Assembly: GCA_963082975.1 (NCBI GenBank)
Contig: OY720348.1
Span: 20,699,146 to 20,763,145, forward strand
Reading direction: 5' to 3'
Source of the DNA: Labia minor
Lineage: Eukaryota > Arthropoda > Insecta > Dermaptera > Spongiphoridae
DNA length: 64,000 bases
Below, in pieces: positions 47,401 through 60,400 of this stretch (positions are counted from its first letter, which is position 1; each line of letters begins with the position of its first letter). A program made the translations under genes and the position numbers. The notes beneath the pieces are model-generated. The model had not been told where the DNA came from. It was given only the letters and a program-made list of their open reading frames with translations, and searched no databases.

Positions 47401-49234
47401 TTTAACAAGAAAAAAAAATTAATTTCTAGGAGGCGTTAAATAAGTTTGGAAACCACTACTTTCACAATGTAAAATTTAAAGAAAGTGAAATAAGCAACAT
47501 TATAATAATTGTTTACAATGTTTTATAAAAATTATTAAAATAGTAAAGGATAAGACATCAAAATTTTTTAAAAAATCACTGAGTTATTTGAGTTTAAATA
47601 ATTTTGAATTATTAAATTGAAGAGAATGAAAATATATAAAAAAATATTTGATAAGGGGGGTTCATATCCATTCAATTTTTCAATATTTAAAAATCAATGA
47701 ATGATAGTGTCTGTTGTTGATTTAATAAGGATTATCGTTGAAGTTAAAATGGATAGACGTTACCTTATTTTGTTTAGAAACACGACATTGGGCACTAATC
47801 AAAATTCGGGTAACTCCTGCATGTCCGTAACGCGCACTAGTATGCAGTGGCGTGTCACCATACTAGAAAAAAAACGTTGATTAATATAATATCAAAATAA
47901 ATAGATTGTATAATCGGAAAAAAATAAAGTTCCATACATTGTTTTGGAGATCTGGACTGCAGCCTGCTAAGAGTAATTCTCTGCAGCTTTGGTTATGTCC
48001 ATTTTGGCAACAAAGGTGTAATGGAGCGAACCCTCCATAATTTCTAGCGTGGAGGTTCGTTTTAGCTCGAGCAAGAACTGCTACCGTTTCACTGTAACCT
48101 TTCCAAGTGGCTTCATGAAGGGCTGTATTACCATGCTGAAAGAACCAAATACCATTTTAAATCATGTCTCATTAGGAGTACAGCGCCGGATAAAGGAGCG
48201 GGCAAGTGGACGACTGCCGGGGCGCCAAGTTTTGAGGGGCGCCGATATAAAAATAAAATATTTTTTTCCATTTATTATTTTTGTGTGATTTAGATTGTTT
48301 CCCTTTTTTACTATTTCTTAATTTGAAATGAATTTGTATAATCTTGTATGTAAGGGCGCCAAATTTTGTTTTGCCCGGCCATGTAGAAATGGTTTCGATT
48401 CACTCACCAATGCATCTTGGTGATTAACATCTGCACCGTGTTTGATGAGGTGACGGACCACAGCCAAGTGGCCCTCAGAAGACGCGTGTTGAAGAGCAGT
48501 GCAGCCAGTCTAAGACAAAGCAACTATCAAAACCCTTCCAGATTTATTCGTGAGCATCGCTCCTACAATTGTTTGAGTGGAACTTTCTCATTTTTATTCT
48601 TTCTATTATAATATCACTAAATGACTTTTCTGAATTAATAAATTGATTTCTTCTTTTGAATGAAAAGGGGGGGGGGGTATTTATATTATAATCGTTTGAT
48701 AGATTCTTATGAGAAAGAAGACGATTATAAAAATTCATAAGTATTTATTTAAAAATTTAATATTTCTAATATTTCTAATGTTAAATGAATGAAACAAGAA
48801 ATTGAATAAAACAATGATGATGGAAAAAGAATAAAAAAGGAACGTACCGAATCGAGAGCATTGACATCGGAACCGGCCAACAATAATGCAGCAACTGTAT
48901 CAGCGTGACCAGCTGACGCTGCTAGATGGAGACCGTTACGCCCATGCTGTCAAAAGAAAATAAACCCTCAAATGAATAGCAAAGTGCCACCAAGACAAAT
49001 GGCAATTCGATAAAACAACGAAATTTCATTTAAGATTTATGACAGGAGGAAAACGTAACCGTTTATTGGAAATCAATATTTTTTCCCTAAGATGATGAAA
49101 CAAATTCTATTTTGAAAAGTACATGAAGAAGTTACCTGATCGGGACTGAGATGGACGCCTTGGTCAAGCAATCGGAGTACTAACTGAGTGTCACCTCTGG
49201 AGGCCGCCTCCCGCAGCCTGGCCGCTGCAGCCAT
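38484..49234 (-). CDS. ANKRD6: ANKRD6 / Diversin / Diego, 10 exons, 521 aa
   Basis: Ankyrin-repeat scaffold that in the known family binds Dishevelled and acts in planar polarity and Wnt signalling (fly Diego, vertebrate Diversin). Exons in gene order: 49136-49234, 48848-48946, 48408-48509, 47938-48135, 47764-47862, 47041-47139, 46547-46762, 46286-46465, 45688-45843, 38484-38801. All joins are phase 0 and total 1566 bp. Residues 1-~253 are ankyrin repeats (HGNTALHEATWKGYSE, YGDTPLHTSARYGHAG, NGDTALHIAVAMGRRK). Residues ~270-304 are charged and low complexity. Residues ~305-385 contain PYGCHYYPDP and GYTCYCAPFFRHME, corresponding to the conserved central block of ANKRD6. A coiled coil follows (LDRDKKELKDHIDQAHLKLD). 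The last exon holds RHAHMSEWLNRGAFGRR. A splice acceptor 6 bases before the ATG suggests a non-coding 5' exon. Human ANKRD6 is 727 aa, so this form is shorter; a missed exon in the 6.9-kb last intron is possible. Confidence 0.9.
39514..40340 (+). mobile_element. AT-rich dispersed element R3-R5-R4, copy 1 (ANKRD6 intron)
   Basis: 39514-39562 is a fragment of the R2 5' end. From 39579 (TCTTATTATGCTAGCTAAAA) the sequence matches 41335-41697, through GGTTCTCAAAAACCGCTCTA and a poly-A stretch (segment R3). About 39945-40190 then matches 42950-43200 (segment R5, with tRNA-like A and B boxes). 40258-40335 matches the start of segment R4 (TTTTAATCAGATTGATGCAA). The repeat breaks off there. No coding capacity. 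The order of segments is the same in copy 2, so they belong to one element family. Confidence 0.6.
39990..40060 (+). other. tRNA-like segment with A-box and B-box matches (SINE-like)
   Basis: TAGTCCAGAGG (39990-40000) fits the RNA polymerase III A-box pattern TRGYNNARNGG, and GGTTCGAAACT (from 40033) resembles the B-box GGTTCRANNCC, at a spacing normal for tRNA-type promoters. The homologous site at 43016-43090 has TAGTCTAGGGG and GGGTCGAAACT. The sequence does not fold as a good cloverleaf, so it is not a working tRNA gene. It may be a SINE head or a tRNA relic in a larger repeat. Confidence 0.45.
40341..41100. repeat. Intronic stretch with a 153-bp hairpin and outer inverted motifs
   Basis: 40603-40755 is a hairpin whose arms of ~62 bp begin GAACTGTTTTATAATTCTTA and end with its complement; the centre is TA-rich. 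Further out, GAAGTGAAAACTTC at about 40455 and GAAGTTTTCACTTC at about 40932 are reverse complements. So the whole 40453-40948 may be one ~500-bp inverted-repeat element that carries the hairpin or has received it as an insertion. Not coding; class unknown. Confidence 0.55.
41101..41329 (+). mobile_element. Segment R4 with compound 3' hairpin
   Basis: Contains TTTTAATCAGATTGATGCAA, GTGTCCCAGGTATTAATATT and ends with the hairpin GTACCGAGCC-GAGGCTCGGGG-TCCCGGTAC. Related copies are 43460-43644 and 44915-45160, with a fragment at about 44085-44182. A fresh element start (41335) follows directly, so two units lie in tandem. Confidence 0.65.
41700..42329 (+). mobile_element. Dispersed repeat R2, copy 2
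   Basis: Nearly identical to 29335-29980, except for a shorter GGACGGACAGAC tract and a few base changes. The close match between copies 12 kb apart implies fairly recent movement. It keeps ACCAACCGACGG/CGTCGGTCGGT ends. Confidence 0.75.
42333..42937 (+). mobile_element. Dispersed repeat R1, copy 2
   Basis: Same unit as 22556-23138, with a longer ACAT/ACAC microsatellite (about 42787-42823) and the same terminal hairpin. It lies 3 bp after R2. Confidence 0.75.
44915..45160 (+). mobile_element. Short complete-looking element of the R3/R4 family
   Basis: Begins TCTTATTATACTAGCTAAAA (the R3 start), passes at once into R4 and ends with the compound hairpin at about 45131-45160. This 246-bp form shows that the R3 start and the R4 end are the two ends of one element. 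A TC start and a 3' hairpin recall Helitrons, but no CTRR follows the hairpin, so the class is open. Confidence 0.55.
45321..45590 (+). mobile_element. Dispersed repeat R2, 3' part (copy 3)
   Basis: Matches the last ~270 bp of R2 from CTACCACTTCCGGTTTCCGG to CGTCGGTCGGT, including the GGAC microsatellite; more diverged than copies 1 and 2. Lies just 3' of the ANKRD6 exon 45688-45843 on the other strand. Confidence 0.75.
47198..47457. mobile_element. hAT-like MITE in an ANKRD6 intron
   Basis: The left end AGTGATTCCCAAA and right end TTTGGAAACCACT are imperfect inverted repeats of the common hAT type; total ~260 bp. The target duplication is not clear. Confidence 0.5.
48182..48385. mobile_element. 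hAT-like repeat in an ANKRD6 intron
   Basis: A GC-rich left end (CAGCGCCGGATAAAGGAGCG) and right end (TTTTGCCCGGCCATG) enclose GGGGCGCC-type sequence, with an AT-rich middle. It resembles the ends of arthropod hAT elements (CAGGGCCGG...). No clean 8-bp duplication was found. It lies between two ankyrin exons and is spliced out in the model. Confidence 0.5.
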
Positions 49235-50212
49235 GGACGCCTAACAGGATGAATTCGTTATAAAATAACACGATTATACTTCGAATAGAAGAAAACTGCT
49301 GAATGGTTTATGGAAATGGATTTTCAATTGATTCAATTGGGGAGAAAAAATAATAATTATAAAATAAATAAATAAATAATGATTTATTTAAGAAGAAAAT
49401 TGTATTTATTTTCTTTATCTATAATTAAATAGATAAATTATTATTATTTTACTTATTCTTTCAGAGGCGTACGTTAAGTAAATGGCTCCTATGACAAATA
49501 CCAATTTTTCGCCCATCTGGTATGATATATTTAAAATGGTATTTTAAAGAATCAATTTTATAAGAAATATTTTGTAATTTAAAATAAACAAATGAATATC
49601 AATAAATCAGGAAAATCACTTTTCTTTACTTTCTCTATCGAAATTATTCGAAGGATTCATAGATGTCGGATTATATTCTATAATAATTTCGATTTAGAGA
49701 TTGAAAGCAAGATAGTATAATTGGCGTAACAATTTTTGTATTTTAAATTTATAAAATCAATATTATCATAATAATGGAATTACATTATTGGTAAAAATAA
49801 TATAATAATTATAATTTAAATATTAGGTGAATTCAATTTCGGTTTTATTTATTTTAAGTGCATTTTAAAAAATTGGTGCTGATATAATAATAAATTTGTA
49901 TATGGATAAAATGTTTTAACGAGTTTCTATAATTGTATCAATTAGTGAAATAAATATGAATGTGAATTGTTTTTATAAAAATTGATTATATAATTTCTGT
50001 CTTTCTCATTTTTTTCTCTAATATAAATGGGGTAAAGATGTTGTATGATCAGTACAACGTATCCTCTCAATCTTTATCTTAATTTTCTTGATTGGAGGCC
50101 GTTACTTTAGTTCAAATATCTTCCCAATTTTGACTACGTGAGTATTGACTGTCAAGCATGTTGTCCCCCAGATTACGCGTCGTCTTTTTTCATATAATAT
50201 AATATATATACA
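49235..50212. other. 5' flank of ANKRD6
   Basis: AT-rich. The acceptor CTGTTAG just upstream of the ATG (about 49241-49247) implies a 5' non-coding exon further right. No core promoter motif can be assigned. Confidence 0.4.
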
Positions 50213-50220
50213 CCCATATA

Positions 50221-50526
50221 CAGTGGCGTAACTCGGGGGGGCAGGGGGGGACATATGTCCCCAGACGCCAAATTTAGGGGGCGCAAAATTAGGGAAGCCA
50301 ATTTGGAACAAAAGAAGAATTAATATTTAAAGTTAAACTGTATTTTGTGTAAGTCAATAAATATTATTTATACGCTTATTAAAATCATATAAACCTGTTT
50401 CGTTATTCGTCATTAATATTCTTTAAAAAAAAATTAAATTAAATATATATATATATATATATATAAGAAAGGGGGCGCTAATTTCTCAGTTGCCCCCAGG
50501 CGCAAGAACCTCACGGTACGCCACTG
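50221..50526. mobile_element. hAT MITE with perfect 8-bp target duplication
   Basis: The 306-bp element starts CAGTGGCGTAACTCGGGG and ends GGTACGCCACTG. The flanking 8-mers are identical: CCCATATA at 50213-50220 and 50527-50534. Internally GGGGGGCGC-type sequence flanks an AT-rich centre. The intact ends and duplication suggest a fairly recent non-autonomous hAT insertion. Confidence 0.93.
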
Positions 50527-50829
50527 CCCATATAATATTCATGTTAAGTTAAAAGTGGAGTATTTTGGGCATATATTGCTCCTTTAATTTTTAATTCCAT
50601 TTTTTTTTTATTGAAATTTTTGTTTCTACCTGAGGTCGGTAACCTATTTTTTCGCTTTAACCCTATATTAATAAAAACTTTACTTTTCTGAAGACGTTTC
50701 GGGTCACTAGGCACAAGAGTTGATCCAACAAAATTAAAAGGACAATTATTTAGTTTAATTTTTTTTTTTTTTGAGACCAATTCGAGTCATTTGCTATTTG
50801 TACTGACCAGTAAATAAATAAAATACACT

Positions 50830-51200
50830 TTACTTTAATGACTGCTTTGGAATGGATGAATCAATTTTCGCAAGAATTCAGTCGGAATAAGTTGTTTATC
50901 ATATTATAAATTCTTTTATTGCTTTCTTACACTCCTGTCTCTGTCTTCATCCCCTAATAATTCGATTGGATTGTAATCTAGTAACTGCGCACTTCATTCC
51001 ATGTTTTATACCATTTTTTGAATTATTATCTTGTTTTAATACAAATATCTGTCTTCTATTATTTTTATTACTTTCATTCCCCATGTCCCAAATTTATTAT
51101 CACTAAAACATCCTCAGTACATCACAGAAACTTCTTCATGATTGTCAGTTGGAGTGATGCACTCTGTTGCCCGGGTAGACGACGGACAAATAAAAATTGA
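50830..51200 (-). mobile_element. Tc1-like transposase remnant
   Basis: The minus strand gives decayed Tc1 transposase C-terminal sequence. One piece resembles SVMYWGCFS...; another, near 50960-50990, reads LDYNPIELLGDEDR, matching the usual PDLNPIENLWDELDR block. Frame changes and stops are many. Limits are approximate. Confidence 0.7.
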
Positions 51201-54200
51201 GAATTAAGAATCAAAATATATATGAATCTTTGCAAAAATGACTTCATCAACTGCAAGACAGTCATTTAAGGCAAATTGTGGTTATTTTAAAGAATCTTTT
51301 TAAAGAAATTTATTATTCTAACAAAAAAGTATTTAAATACATTCATTTTTGTTTTATTTATTTAAATATATATTTAGTTCGATTATATTACTTATTAATG
51401 ATAGTGTAAGTCTTTTTTGGAATTTTACTCTAATTCTTGATATTAATTCTAAATATCAAAACATGTAATAGTGTTTTATATGAAAATAAATTAGAAAAAT
51501 AATAATAATAATAATAATATACAAGTTTAGTTTTCATTACCATCATCATATACCTATTATCTTAATTATGGTATTTAAATTCAAAATTTCGCTTACTAAC
51601 AAATATTATAATAAAAAATATTAAGTAATCACTATTTAAAAAGACAATTTTAGAGTAAACTTCAAATTATTCAAAACTAAGTTTAAATAATATAAGTTGG
51701 TAATGTTTTTAAAAGAATAGAGGTCAAATGGGTGCCAATTTGCACTAATTCTTTTTCTTTAAAATTTTAAAATACAATTCAGTGATTTTTCACCCACAGA
51801 GTACAAGTAAACAAATTACATTTTACAGAAAATATTTCTTCTCAAAAATAACTAGAATACAATCTGTAAAATATATTTATATTTATTTATTTAGTTTTTA
51901 TAATATAAGAAATTATTAAAATTAATTAATATAAAAATTACTTACATGAACTACATAATTTCGATATATAAATAACTTTTGTAGATAAGTTTCAATCGAA
52001 ATCTGGATTTAGAATGCATAAACACATAAAATGATACTAGACCAATTGGAAACTTGAATGAACGATGATGTCTTGGTGTTTTCAACTGGGATAGAGTTCT
52101 TTTTTACATTCTCTTATTAATTCACAATCACAAATGAAACGAAAAGAGAAAAAAGGAACGTTATATCAACTAACACTTATTATTGTCATTCATTTTGAAT
52201 TGCTTTATGGAGATCAAACACGAAAAGTCAAAATTCTTAACCAAGTTGTTGAGTTTCCTGGTTAGGAACCAAAGGTGCAAATCAACAGCAGCGCACTCTT
52301 CTAACGAATATTGGCACTACATTCTTATAATAGACCTGAAAAAGAAATCGTTCCGCGGAAATCAGAGGTTCCATCACAATATTAGATATTTATTCTTGGA
52401 CATGTGAATCCTTAGGGGGATGGGGGTATTTGCATTCAAAATCTATTTCAAAATGCAAATTTAGAATAAAATAATAATGATTGTAATATATCGAAACATA
52501 ATACGTTGAAGGCGAAATTGAAAATAGTAGAATTATTTAATCTTCGGTTGGAAGTTTTCGAAAAGAATATTAGGAAGTTTCGTGCTATTTGTTATTACAT
52601 ATTTTTGTAAACAAGCTAATCCTACAAAAGTAGTAGTAAAAGTAGATTGGAATTAGTATAGCAAATTCCAGAAGCGCTTAACACTAAGTTATTAATTTTT
52701 ATTCTATTTAATTAATTAAATTTTATTCTTTACTACATAGTTAAAATATTTTGCGCATTTCTCAAAATAAATCATAATTAGATAAATTTTCTCTACAGTC
52801 GTATACAATAAAAATATTATTATAATTTAATAATAAAAAATTCTTATGGACGTTAAGGAATAAATTGGTTTAAATGTGGATCAAATAATATAATCAATAA
52901 GTATTATATTCTAATTTCCTAGAGATATTAAAAAATATTTAACCCTTTGCATTTGTATGTTGTTCATGGTACGAGGGCTACTAATAGTTAGAACTAGCTT
53001 TATTTAATGTTCAATTTTAACAAAAAGTTTCCGATCGTGCATGTTTTCTGTACATTTTTTTCCAATCAACGATGATTCTGTTCTTAAAAATAAAGAGAAA
53101 CTTAAACTTACAGCATAAATAATATTAAAAATGGATCGCTGTCCCAAAGATCGTTCCAGATATGTTTTGGGGATAGAAAGAAGTGCAAATATAAATCTAT
53201 AAATATCTAATATGGATCATTTGGAAAGTGATAATGTTAATCTAAATGAATATATATATATATATATATAATATTATATGTTATTTTAAATTTATAAATA
53301 CAAAAATTAAATCTGAATTCGTTTTATTTGAAAGTTTCAACAAAAGTTACAATGAAGAAATAAATGATTTTTAATCAAGTTAAAAATTATTATTTATATT
53401 AAGCATGAGATTATTGAAAAAATCTACTTCAACAGTCCACAAAATTATTTTAAATCATTTCTAACGTAAATAACAAAATTCTAATCGCTGATAATAGTCA
53501 CAATGCAAATGCAAATTGTCATTTTATTTCTTTAATAAAGAAGTAGGAATAATGAGAATATGTTACAACAATATCAATACTGACTATTTTCTAATTCATT
53601 TTTAAATTAAAATAGCCTCTTGATATAAAAATTGTTTGCTAATTAAACGGACTTTGTATCCTTTATAGTTTCTGAAATAGCAACAATGTACAACTTGAAA
53701 AGAACTAACACCCTGTATATGAAATGTCTTCCTGTCTATTTAGTAAAAGAAAAAGAAAATGTGAATTAATTAAAATTAAAAACAAAATAATTCTAAATTG
53801 TTAATATCTTTTAAAAACATACAATTATAGAATGAGGACATCCTGGGCAAGTTTATAATTTCTATTATTTATATTTAAGACAAGTTGTTATATTTTGATA
53901 AGGATTAGATAGGGTTTTGGTATATTAATGTAATATTTATTTTGATTATATTCAGTAAAATACCTTGCTCGATAGAAAAATAAAACAATAAGTATCTCGG
54001 AATTTGATTTAATTTTACTTTCAAGGAATAATTAAAGTTTACAATTATTTTTGTTTTATAATATAAATTATACAGTACATATATTGTATATCATAAATGA
54101 TAATTTAATTAAATATATTTATATATAATATATATATTTATATATATATAGTATATTTTTTTCTAGAAAAAAAAAAAATTGTTTTTTGTGTTTATTATAA

Positions 54201-54441
54201 CAATTCAATTTAAATATTAATAAATATTAATAATAAATATGAATTATTAAAAACTAAATAAGTAAAAATATTAATTTATTAACTGTGTTCATCGATAAGT
54301 AATTTAATTGACAAAATTGACTCCAGAAAATAAATACCGAATAGAAAATTGTATTTCGGGATACAATTTAAATAAATCTAATTAAAAAATGTGTAAAAAT
54401 GATTTTATATTATATATGAATCAATTATTAGGCAATTTGTG
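51201..54441. other. Intergenic between ANKRD6 and CstF-77 genes
   Basis: AT-rich. A slightly GC-richer island at about 52190-52430 could hold a 5' exon or promoter of the minus-strand ANKRD6 gene; nothing in it proves that. A TA microsatellite lies near 53250-53270 and an A-rich low-complexity stretch near 54090-54180. No gene recognised. Confidence 0.4.
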
Positions 54442-57400
54442 TCATTTTATTACTCGTTTTTGTTGACGCATTCGGTAAATGTCATTTGCAGGAGGGCCAG
54501 TATGGATATAGGAATCGTCATCATCACTATCATCTTTAAGTTTTCGTTTTCGTTTCTGAATCGGATTACAATCTCCACCATCCTCAATCACCCAATGAAC
54601 TGATTTTGCCATTTCAAAGATTTTCGCATCAAATCCATTACCAGATCCTCTAACGATGGCTGGAATAAAAAAAAAAACAAATTATATAAAAAAAGAAAAT
54701 AGTTATTGATGTATGGATTTAAACAAATGACAAAATATTTATACTGAGAATCATTTATAAATCAATATAAATCATCAAAAAAAGATGAACATACATATAT
54801 ATATTCTATAAGATGATCAATAAATCCATATTAATCATTTCTTTATTTTTTAAATATATTAAGAAATTATCAAATTTGGTTGAATAAAATAATTAAAATA
54901 TATGTAAATAATTAGAGCTACTCAATATTTGTCTAGAAAACATAGACAAGCCCTGTAAGGAACTTAAGCATACATTTACAATCAATATAAATATGTATAA
55001 TAGGAAGCATATAGGAGTTGAATTTTTTAAGACAAAATATGGACTTGATCTGAGTTTGAAATTTAAGATAATCTTTTCCGGCTAAACCATAATTTAATTA
55101 TCATCATTAAAGATAAAGCATTTAATTTTATTCTAGATATGTATGGAATAGAGTTGTTGTTTTTATGTTCAATTTAATTCACTAACTTACGCTTTTCTGG
55201 ATAAGGTATTTTGTTAAAGAGATCCATTACTCTATGGACAGCAACAAAAGGTCCTTGAAAACATTTTGGTGGAGGCAATAGAGCACATAAAGTTCCTATT
55301 GTTGAAGGATATGGAAATACTCCTCCTAAAATAAAATAAATACAATTTTAAAAGTAAAAACAACAATTGACTTAGTGATAACGATTGAAATGTTGATTAA
55401 AGGTATACCAGGTAATTGTAATTCCCCTGGAATAATTTGTGTCTTTGCTTTAAAAGGAATCATTTGTGCAAAATCAGGTTTAGGGAATGAAACCGCCTCA
55501 TCATCTTGTGATGATTGAACATTTGGTCCATTTTTAGGCCTAAGTTTATTTGCCACATTGATAACATCGGTATAGCCAATAGATCTAAAAAAAATTTGAA
55601 TGATTATTTTTTAAATACAAGTGGACTATCTCTTTAAAATCATCAAATATTTATAAAAAATAAATTACCTTAGTTCTACAGCAGAACATGGATATAAATT
55701 TAGGAACTTATATCTATCAACTAACTGAGCTGTTTCTTTACCTTCAAATTCTTTGATCTAAAACGAAATTTCAAAAATTTTACAATATATTTTTATGAAT
55801 AAAAAGGGCATGTTGTTTTACCTGTCCGAGAACATCACTTCTACGTTTTTCGACTTTTACTATACTTGCTAAGTCTCCTATATTGGATTCAAATTCTAAA
55901 AAACGATTCCATATATCTCTAAAAAAAAGATGTTCAAATTATTATTATAATTTAATTAAATTAAATAATAATAGGCATATATTATTTATCAAGTATGGAA
56001 TTTGAAATCCAAAACTATAAAATTAATATTTAAAATTTACTTTATTCTAAATAATACAAAACAAAATTTAATATTCAAACTACTTAATTTTATCAGGCAT
56101 TTTTTCAAACATAAATAAATTTTATTCATAAACTTACACCGACTTTTCAGGTTCTAAACTTCCTGAAGATAATACACGTTCAAATAATACTCTGGTATTA
56201 TTATCCTCTATAAATAAAAAAAAAATTAAAAAATAAAATAAAAGATATTTCAATAAATGAATTCCAATTGAAAAATTACCATTAAGATGAGATAGATAAT
56301 CAATATAACATAATATGTATTCAGGATTATCACTGAAACGTTTAAGGCCAAGTTCAAAAATTCTAAAAGCAATGTTTTTATCTTTACTACAATAATATTC
56401 CATTAAAGCTGCCGCAACAAATACATGAAAATTAGAACGGGGATCTTCTCTTGCCCTCTTAAAAACAATTCTTGCAGATTTAATCCCTTCAGCTCTTCTG
56501 GCGAATTTCATATATTGTACATAAGCCTTCAAATAAATAATATTTATATTAATTTAAAAATTATAATATAATTTCTTCTGTTTTCCATAAAAATAGAGAT
56601 TATTATGATTATTTAATCCTTTAATTTTAATTTTAAATAAACTGTTTCTCAAAGATTAAAACTATTAACTTCGACTAAGGAATTATTGTTGATATACATA
56701 ATAATAGGAATAAGTTTTGAAATTTTATTCTATACGGTGATAAACAAAAGTTCAGATGTTTAAATATAATATAAATAGAAACTATATTTACCAGTGTAGG
56801 ATCAATTGTTTGGATTTCTAAAAATCGATTATAAATTTGATTAACTTTATCGTATTTATGTCTACCTTCTTCAAAATCTGCATAAGCGAAATATAGTAGT
56901 GTATTATTATTTAGAACAGTAGTCGTTGCTCTTTCGTACATAAGGGAAGCTTCATCGGAAAAAAGTTTAGAAGATGCTACATCCTAGATTGAAAAAAAAA
57001 CATTAAGGATTTTTTGAAATTGATATTTGGTCTACAATGAAAAAACAAATAGTTATGTTCGAAATTGGCTTTATTATTTTTTAAAATATTCTTGATCAAG
57101 ATCAATCTCCTTTTGTATGCGTTTGAACCAATTTTCAAGTTATGTATTAATAGTTAATATTATATTCACTTGACGTAGAATATCACGATAAAAGTAGATC
57201 GAACAACTTGATTCATTATAGCACCATCCTACAGTATTGTAAAAAACTAGTGTATGAATTCAATCGTGGCCGATATTTACTCCAAGAGAAATATCGTGAA
57301 GATCTTTCAAAATCGATTGTTGTGCCAAAAAACATTGAAATGATAATACTGTGAGATTGAGGCATCTTTGGATATTAGTAGTATAACAAGCATCATTAAG

Positions 57401-60400
57401 ATATAGGATGAGTATTTGATCGTAAAAAAAGACTAGTTCGAGTTGGAACCCATATAATTTAACAAATGCTCAAAAGGATTTGTCGATTGGTGTAAAGAAA
57501 TGTTGAAGTACGTCCAAGGTGCATCAAAAGTTAAGTATAACATCTAAAGCCAATTTCGATAATAACTGTTTGTTTTTTCATTATTAGGCTAAAAATAAAA
57601 TTAACAATAATCATTCTAAATTCGAGTTCACTTTTTAATACTAAATATTAATAATTCTCAAATGATTACATATATTTTAAATAGTTTGTAATCAATAATC
57701 AAATAAAAATAATTTATTAAAAAATAAATTTAAAAGTAATAATTAAATATATACTCGACTAATGAAAAAGAATAAAATAATTTTATATAAATATAGGTTT
57801 ATAAAATATGTATTTCTCTTTTACAAAAACAAAAAACATTAATATTTAAAAATAATATATAAAAAAAACTTTAAACAACTTGTAATTGGTACAAAATCGT
57901 GGAAAAATAAAAAATGTAGTTCTTGTTATTAATATTATTTTTCTAATATTTAATGTTCTTTTTTTAATTGAATATTTTTTATGTGAATCAAGAAATATAT
58001 CTTTTTCAACTTTATAAATATATACCTTTTTTTTTTACTAAACTACAGATATTAAAATAATATTTATATAGAAATAAATTACGAGTCCTCTAGAGCAGTG
58101 CCTCTCCGTCACGGCCCTCCTATTTCTTTTTAGTTTAGATTGCTTAAATTTATAATTTTAAATTTCTATATGGAAACTTACTAGTCAATGCATGCATTTA
58201 CTAATGTTAACATTGATCTTATTTAATTATTATAATTTTTGTATTACATTTTTCGAAATTTGATAAGCCCTGCTCTAGAGAAATATTTAGATATTTGCTT
58301 CTCATCGGTTCTATTATATAAAATTAATAAGATAATATATAATACAATATAAATATCTCGTCGATTTAACAGAAGAAACATATAAATATCAAAATTAATT
58401 TATTATGAAATCTTTTAGTTTTTATGATTTTTATATTTTACTTTAAAATATGTAAATAAATAGAAATGTGAATTAACTGAATGTGAGGATATTTCAAGAT
58501 CATTTATTTAAAATAAATATTTTTAGGATGAAATATATTATTAAATACTCCCAAAAGATAACCCGTACAAAATCTAGACCATGAATACACATATTTCACC
58601 TTTTATTTTATGAATTTTGAACAAATTATGGCGATTATAATTTTCCAAATCAATAGAATCATTACTCACAGTTTTTAAGTTAAAAAGGGAACAAAAATTA
58701 AATATCATATTTCTTATTTTTATTTTTTAATAAAATGTAATTAATATTACTTTTTATAAAATCAGAATTATAAGCATTCATCAATTGACCAGGTCAACAT
58801 TAATTTTATAAAATAAATGTAAACATTACTGTTCATAGACAACTGTCGATATGTTGAATATCGTCAGTTAACAGCTGTTGATGATGTAATTATCGAATAG
58901 CCCATAAAACAAACAAATAAATCAATATGAAACTATAGAGTATTTAAATTTAAATTATTCTTATTAAATATTTCTTTTATAAGTTTAGTTTTAGTTTATT
59001 AAATAAACTAAAATGTTTCGAGTGCCTATGATTAAATTTATTAATTTAATAACATTTAAACGTTGTGGAATAAATGAAATAAAAAAATTAGTGAATTATT
59101 ATTGGATCATTAGATTAAATTTAAAATCATGAGCCATTAGATAGTAATTCCTCTCAATGTCCAATCCAGTCAAGGATATTTGTGATATACGATGATGGCT
59201 GATGATATTACAAAATAAAACACATTAAGCTTGAGTCATGCATGAAATTAATTAAAATGTTAGAGAGAAATTTCATTAGAAAAATTCAAAAATGTATTCT
59301 ATTGATATAATTTTACAACAAAATCAAAATTCATATTTTAATGCTTTTTTAAAAAGTAAATATAACCTTGTCCATATTAATTTCATTCTTGTGATAGTTC
59401 TAGTGTTGTTTCTCAATGTGGGAAAAAGTACCATAAGGAGATAATTAAAAAAAAATTTCATTTAAATTTCCGTATTCCATAATGTTTTCACGAAAATTTA
59501 CGATGTCGAGATTTTGATGTTTTTATACGTTTTGAAGGTTCCTGAATCATTTTCACTAAGGTTGAAAAAAAAGTCTGTGTATGTATGTATGTGTATGTGT
59601 GTATGTATGTAGACAAGATTACGCAAAAACGGTTTGAGCTAGAATCATGAAATTTGGTATACGGTCATTATTCAAAAGTCGTAGTTTTCTATCAACTTTT
59701 GAGAAATGTAGCTCAACCGGAAGAGGGTCATTACCTACAACGTTTTGATTTTTTTTCGTCTAAAGTGACCGTAAAAATAAAGATCCAATCCAATTCAAAT
59801 TGCGAGATAGTCGAGTGGAGACACTCCAGCTTTAAAAATTATGTAAATTTTAGAAAAAGGGAAGGCATAAGAATTTTTGAGTCTTATTTTTAGATGAGAT
59901 AAAGCACATAAAAAAAAGTGGAAACTATACACCTTTAACAATTTATATCAACAAGAAAAGTAAATATTTAAAAAATGTAATGTGAACTCTGAGTAAATTT
60001 TACAAGTCCATTTATCTTTTAAAAATAATAAAAGTTAACATATTATATATTTCTGAAAAAAAAAGATTAATAATTTATGGAAATCATCAAAAATCATTAA
60101 TTTGTAAATGAAAGCATATAAGCGACATTGAATAATTAATTTTTTTGAAAAGACATATATATGTTGAAAACATCAGTTAATAATTGTTTCGATCCAAATT
60201 TTAAGAGTTTATTCATAAAGTGGTGACGGGTATATACATAATCAGTTGTTGAATAATAAAAAGTTAACTCTTAATTTATATAATCTGAATTCCATATAAT
60301 CATTTATTCATATACATTTATTAAAAATATTAATTATTATTACTAAATATATTTAAAGATATTTAAGGATGTTAGAATTTTATTTAAAAATAGAAAAAGT

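Noticed and set aside
52183-52407. 74-codon plus-strand frame in a GC-richer island
   Set aside because: No recognisable domain; island kept only as a possible 5' region of ANKRD6.
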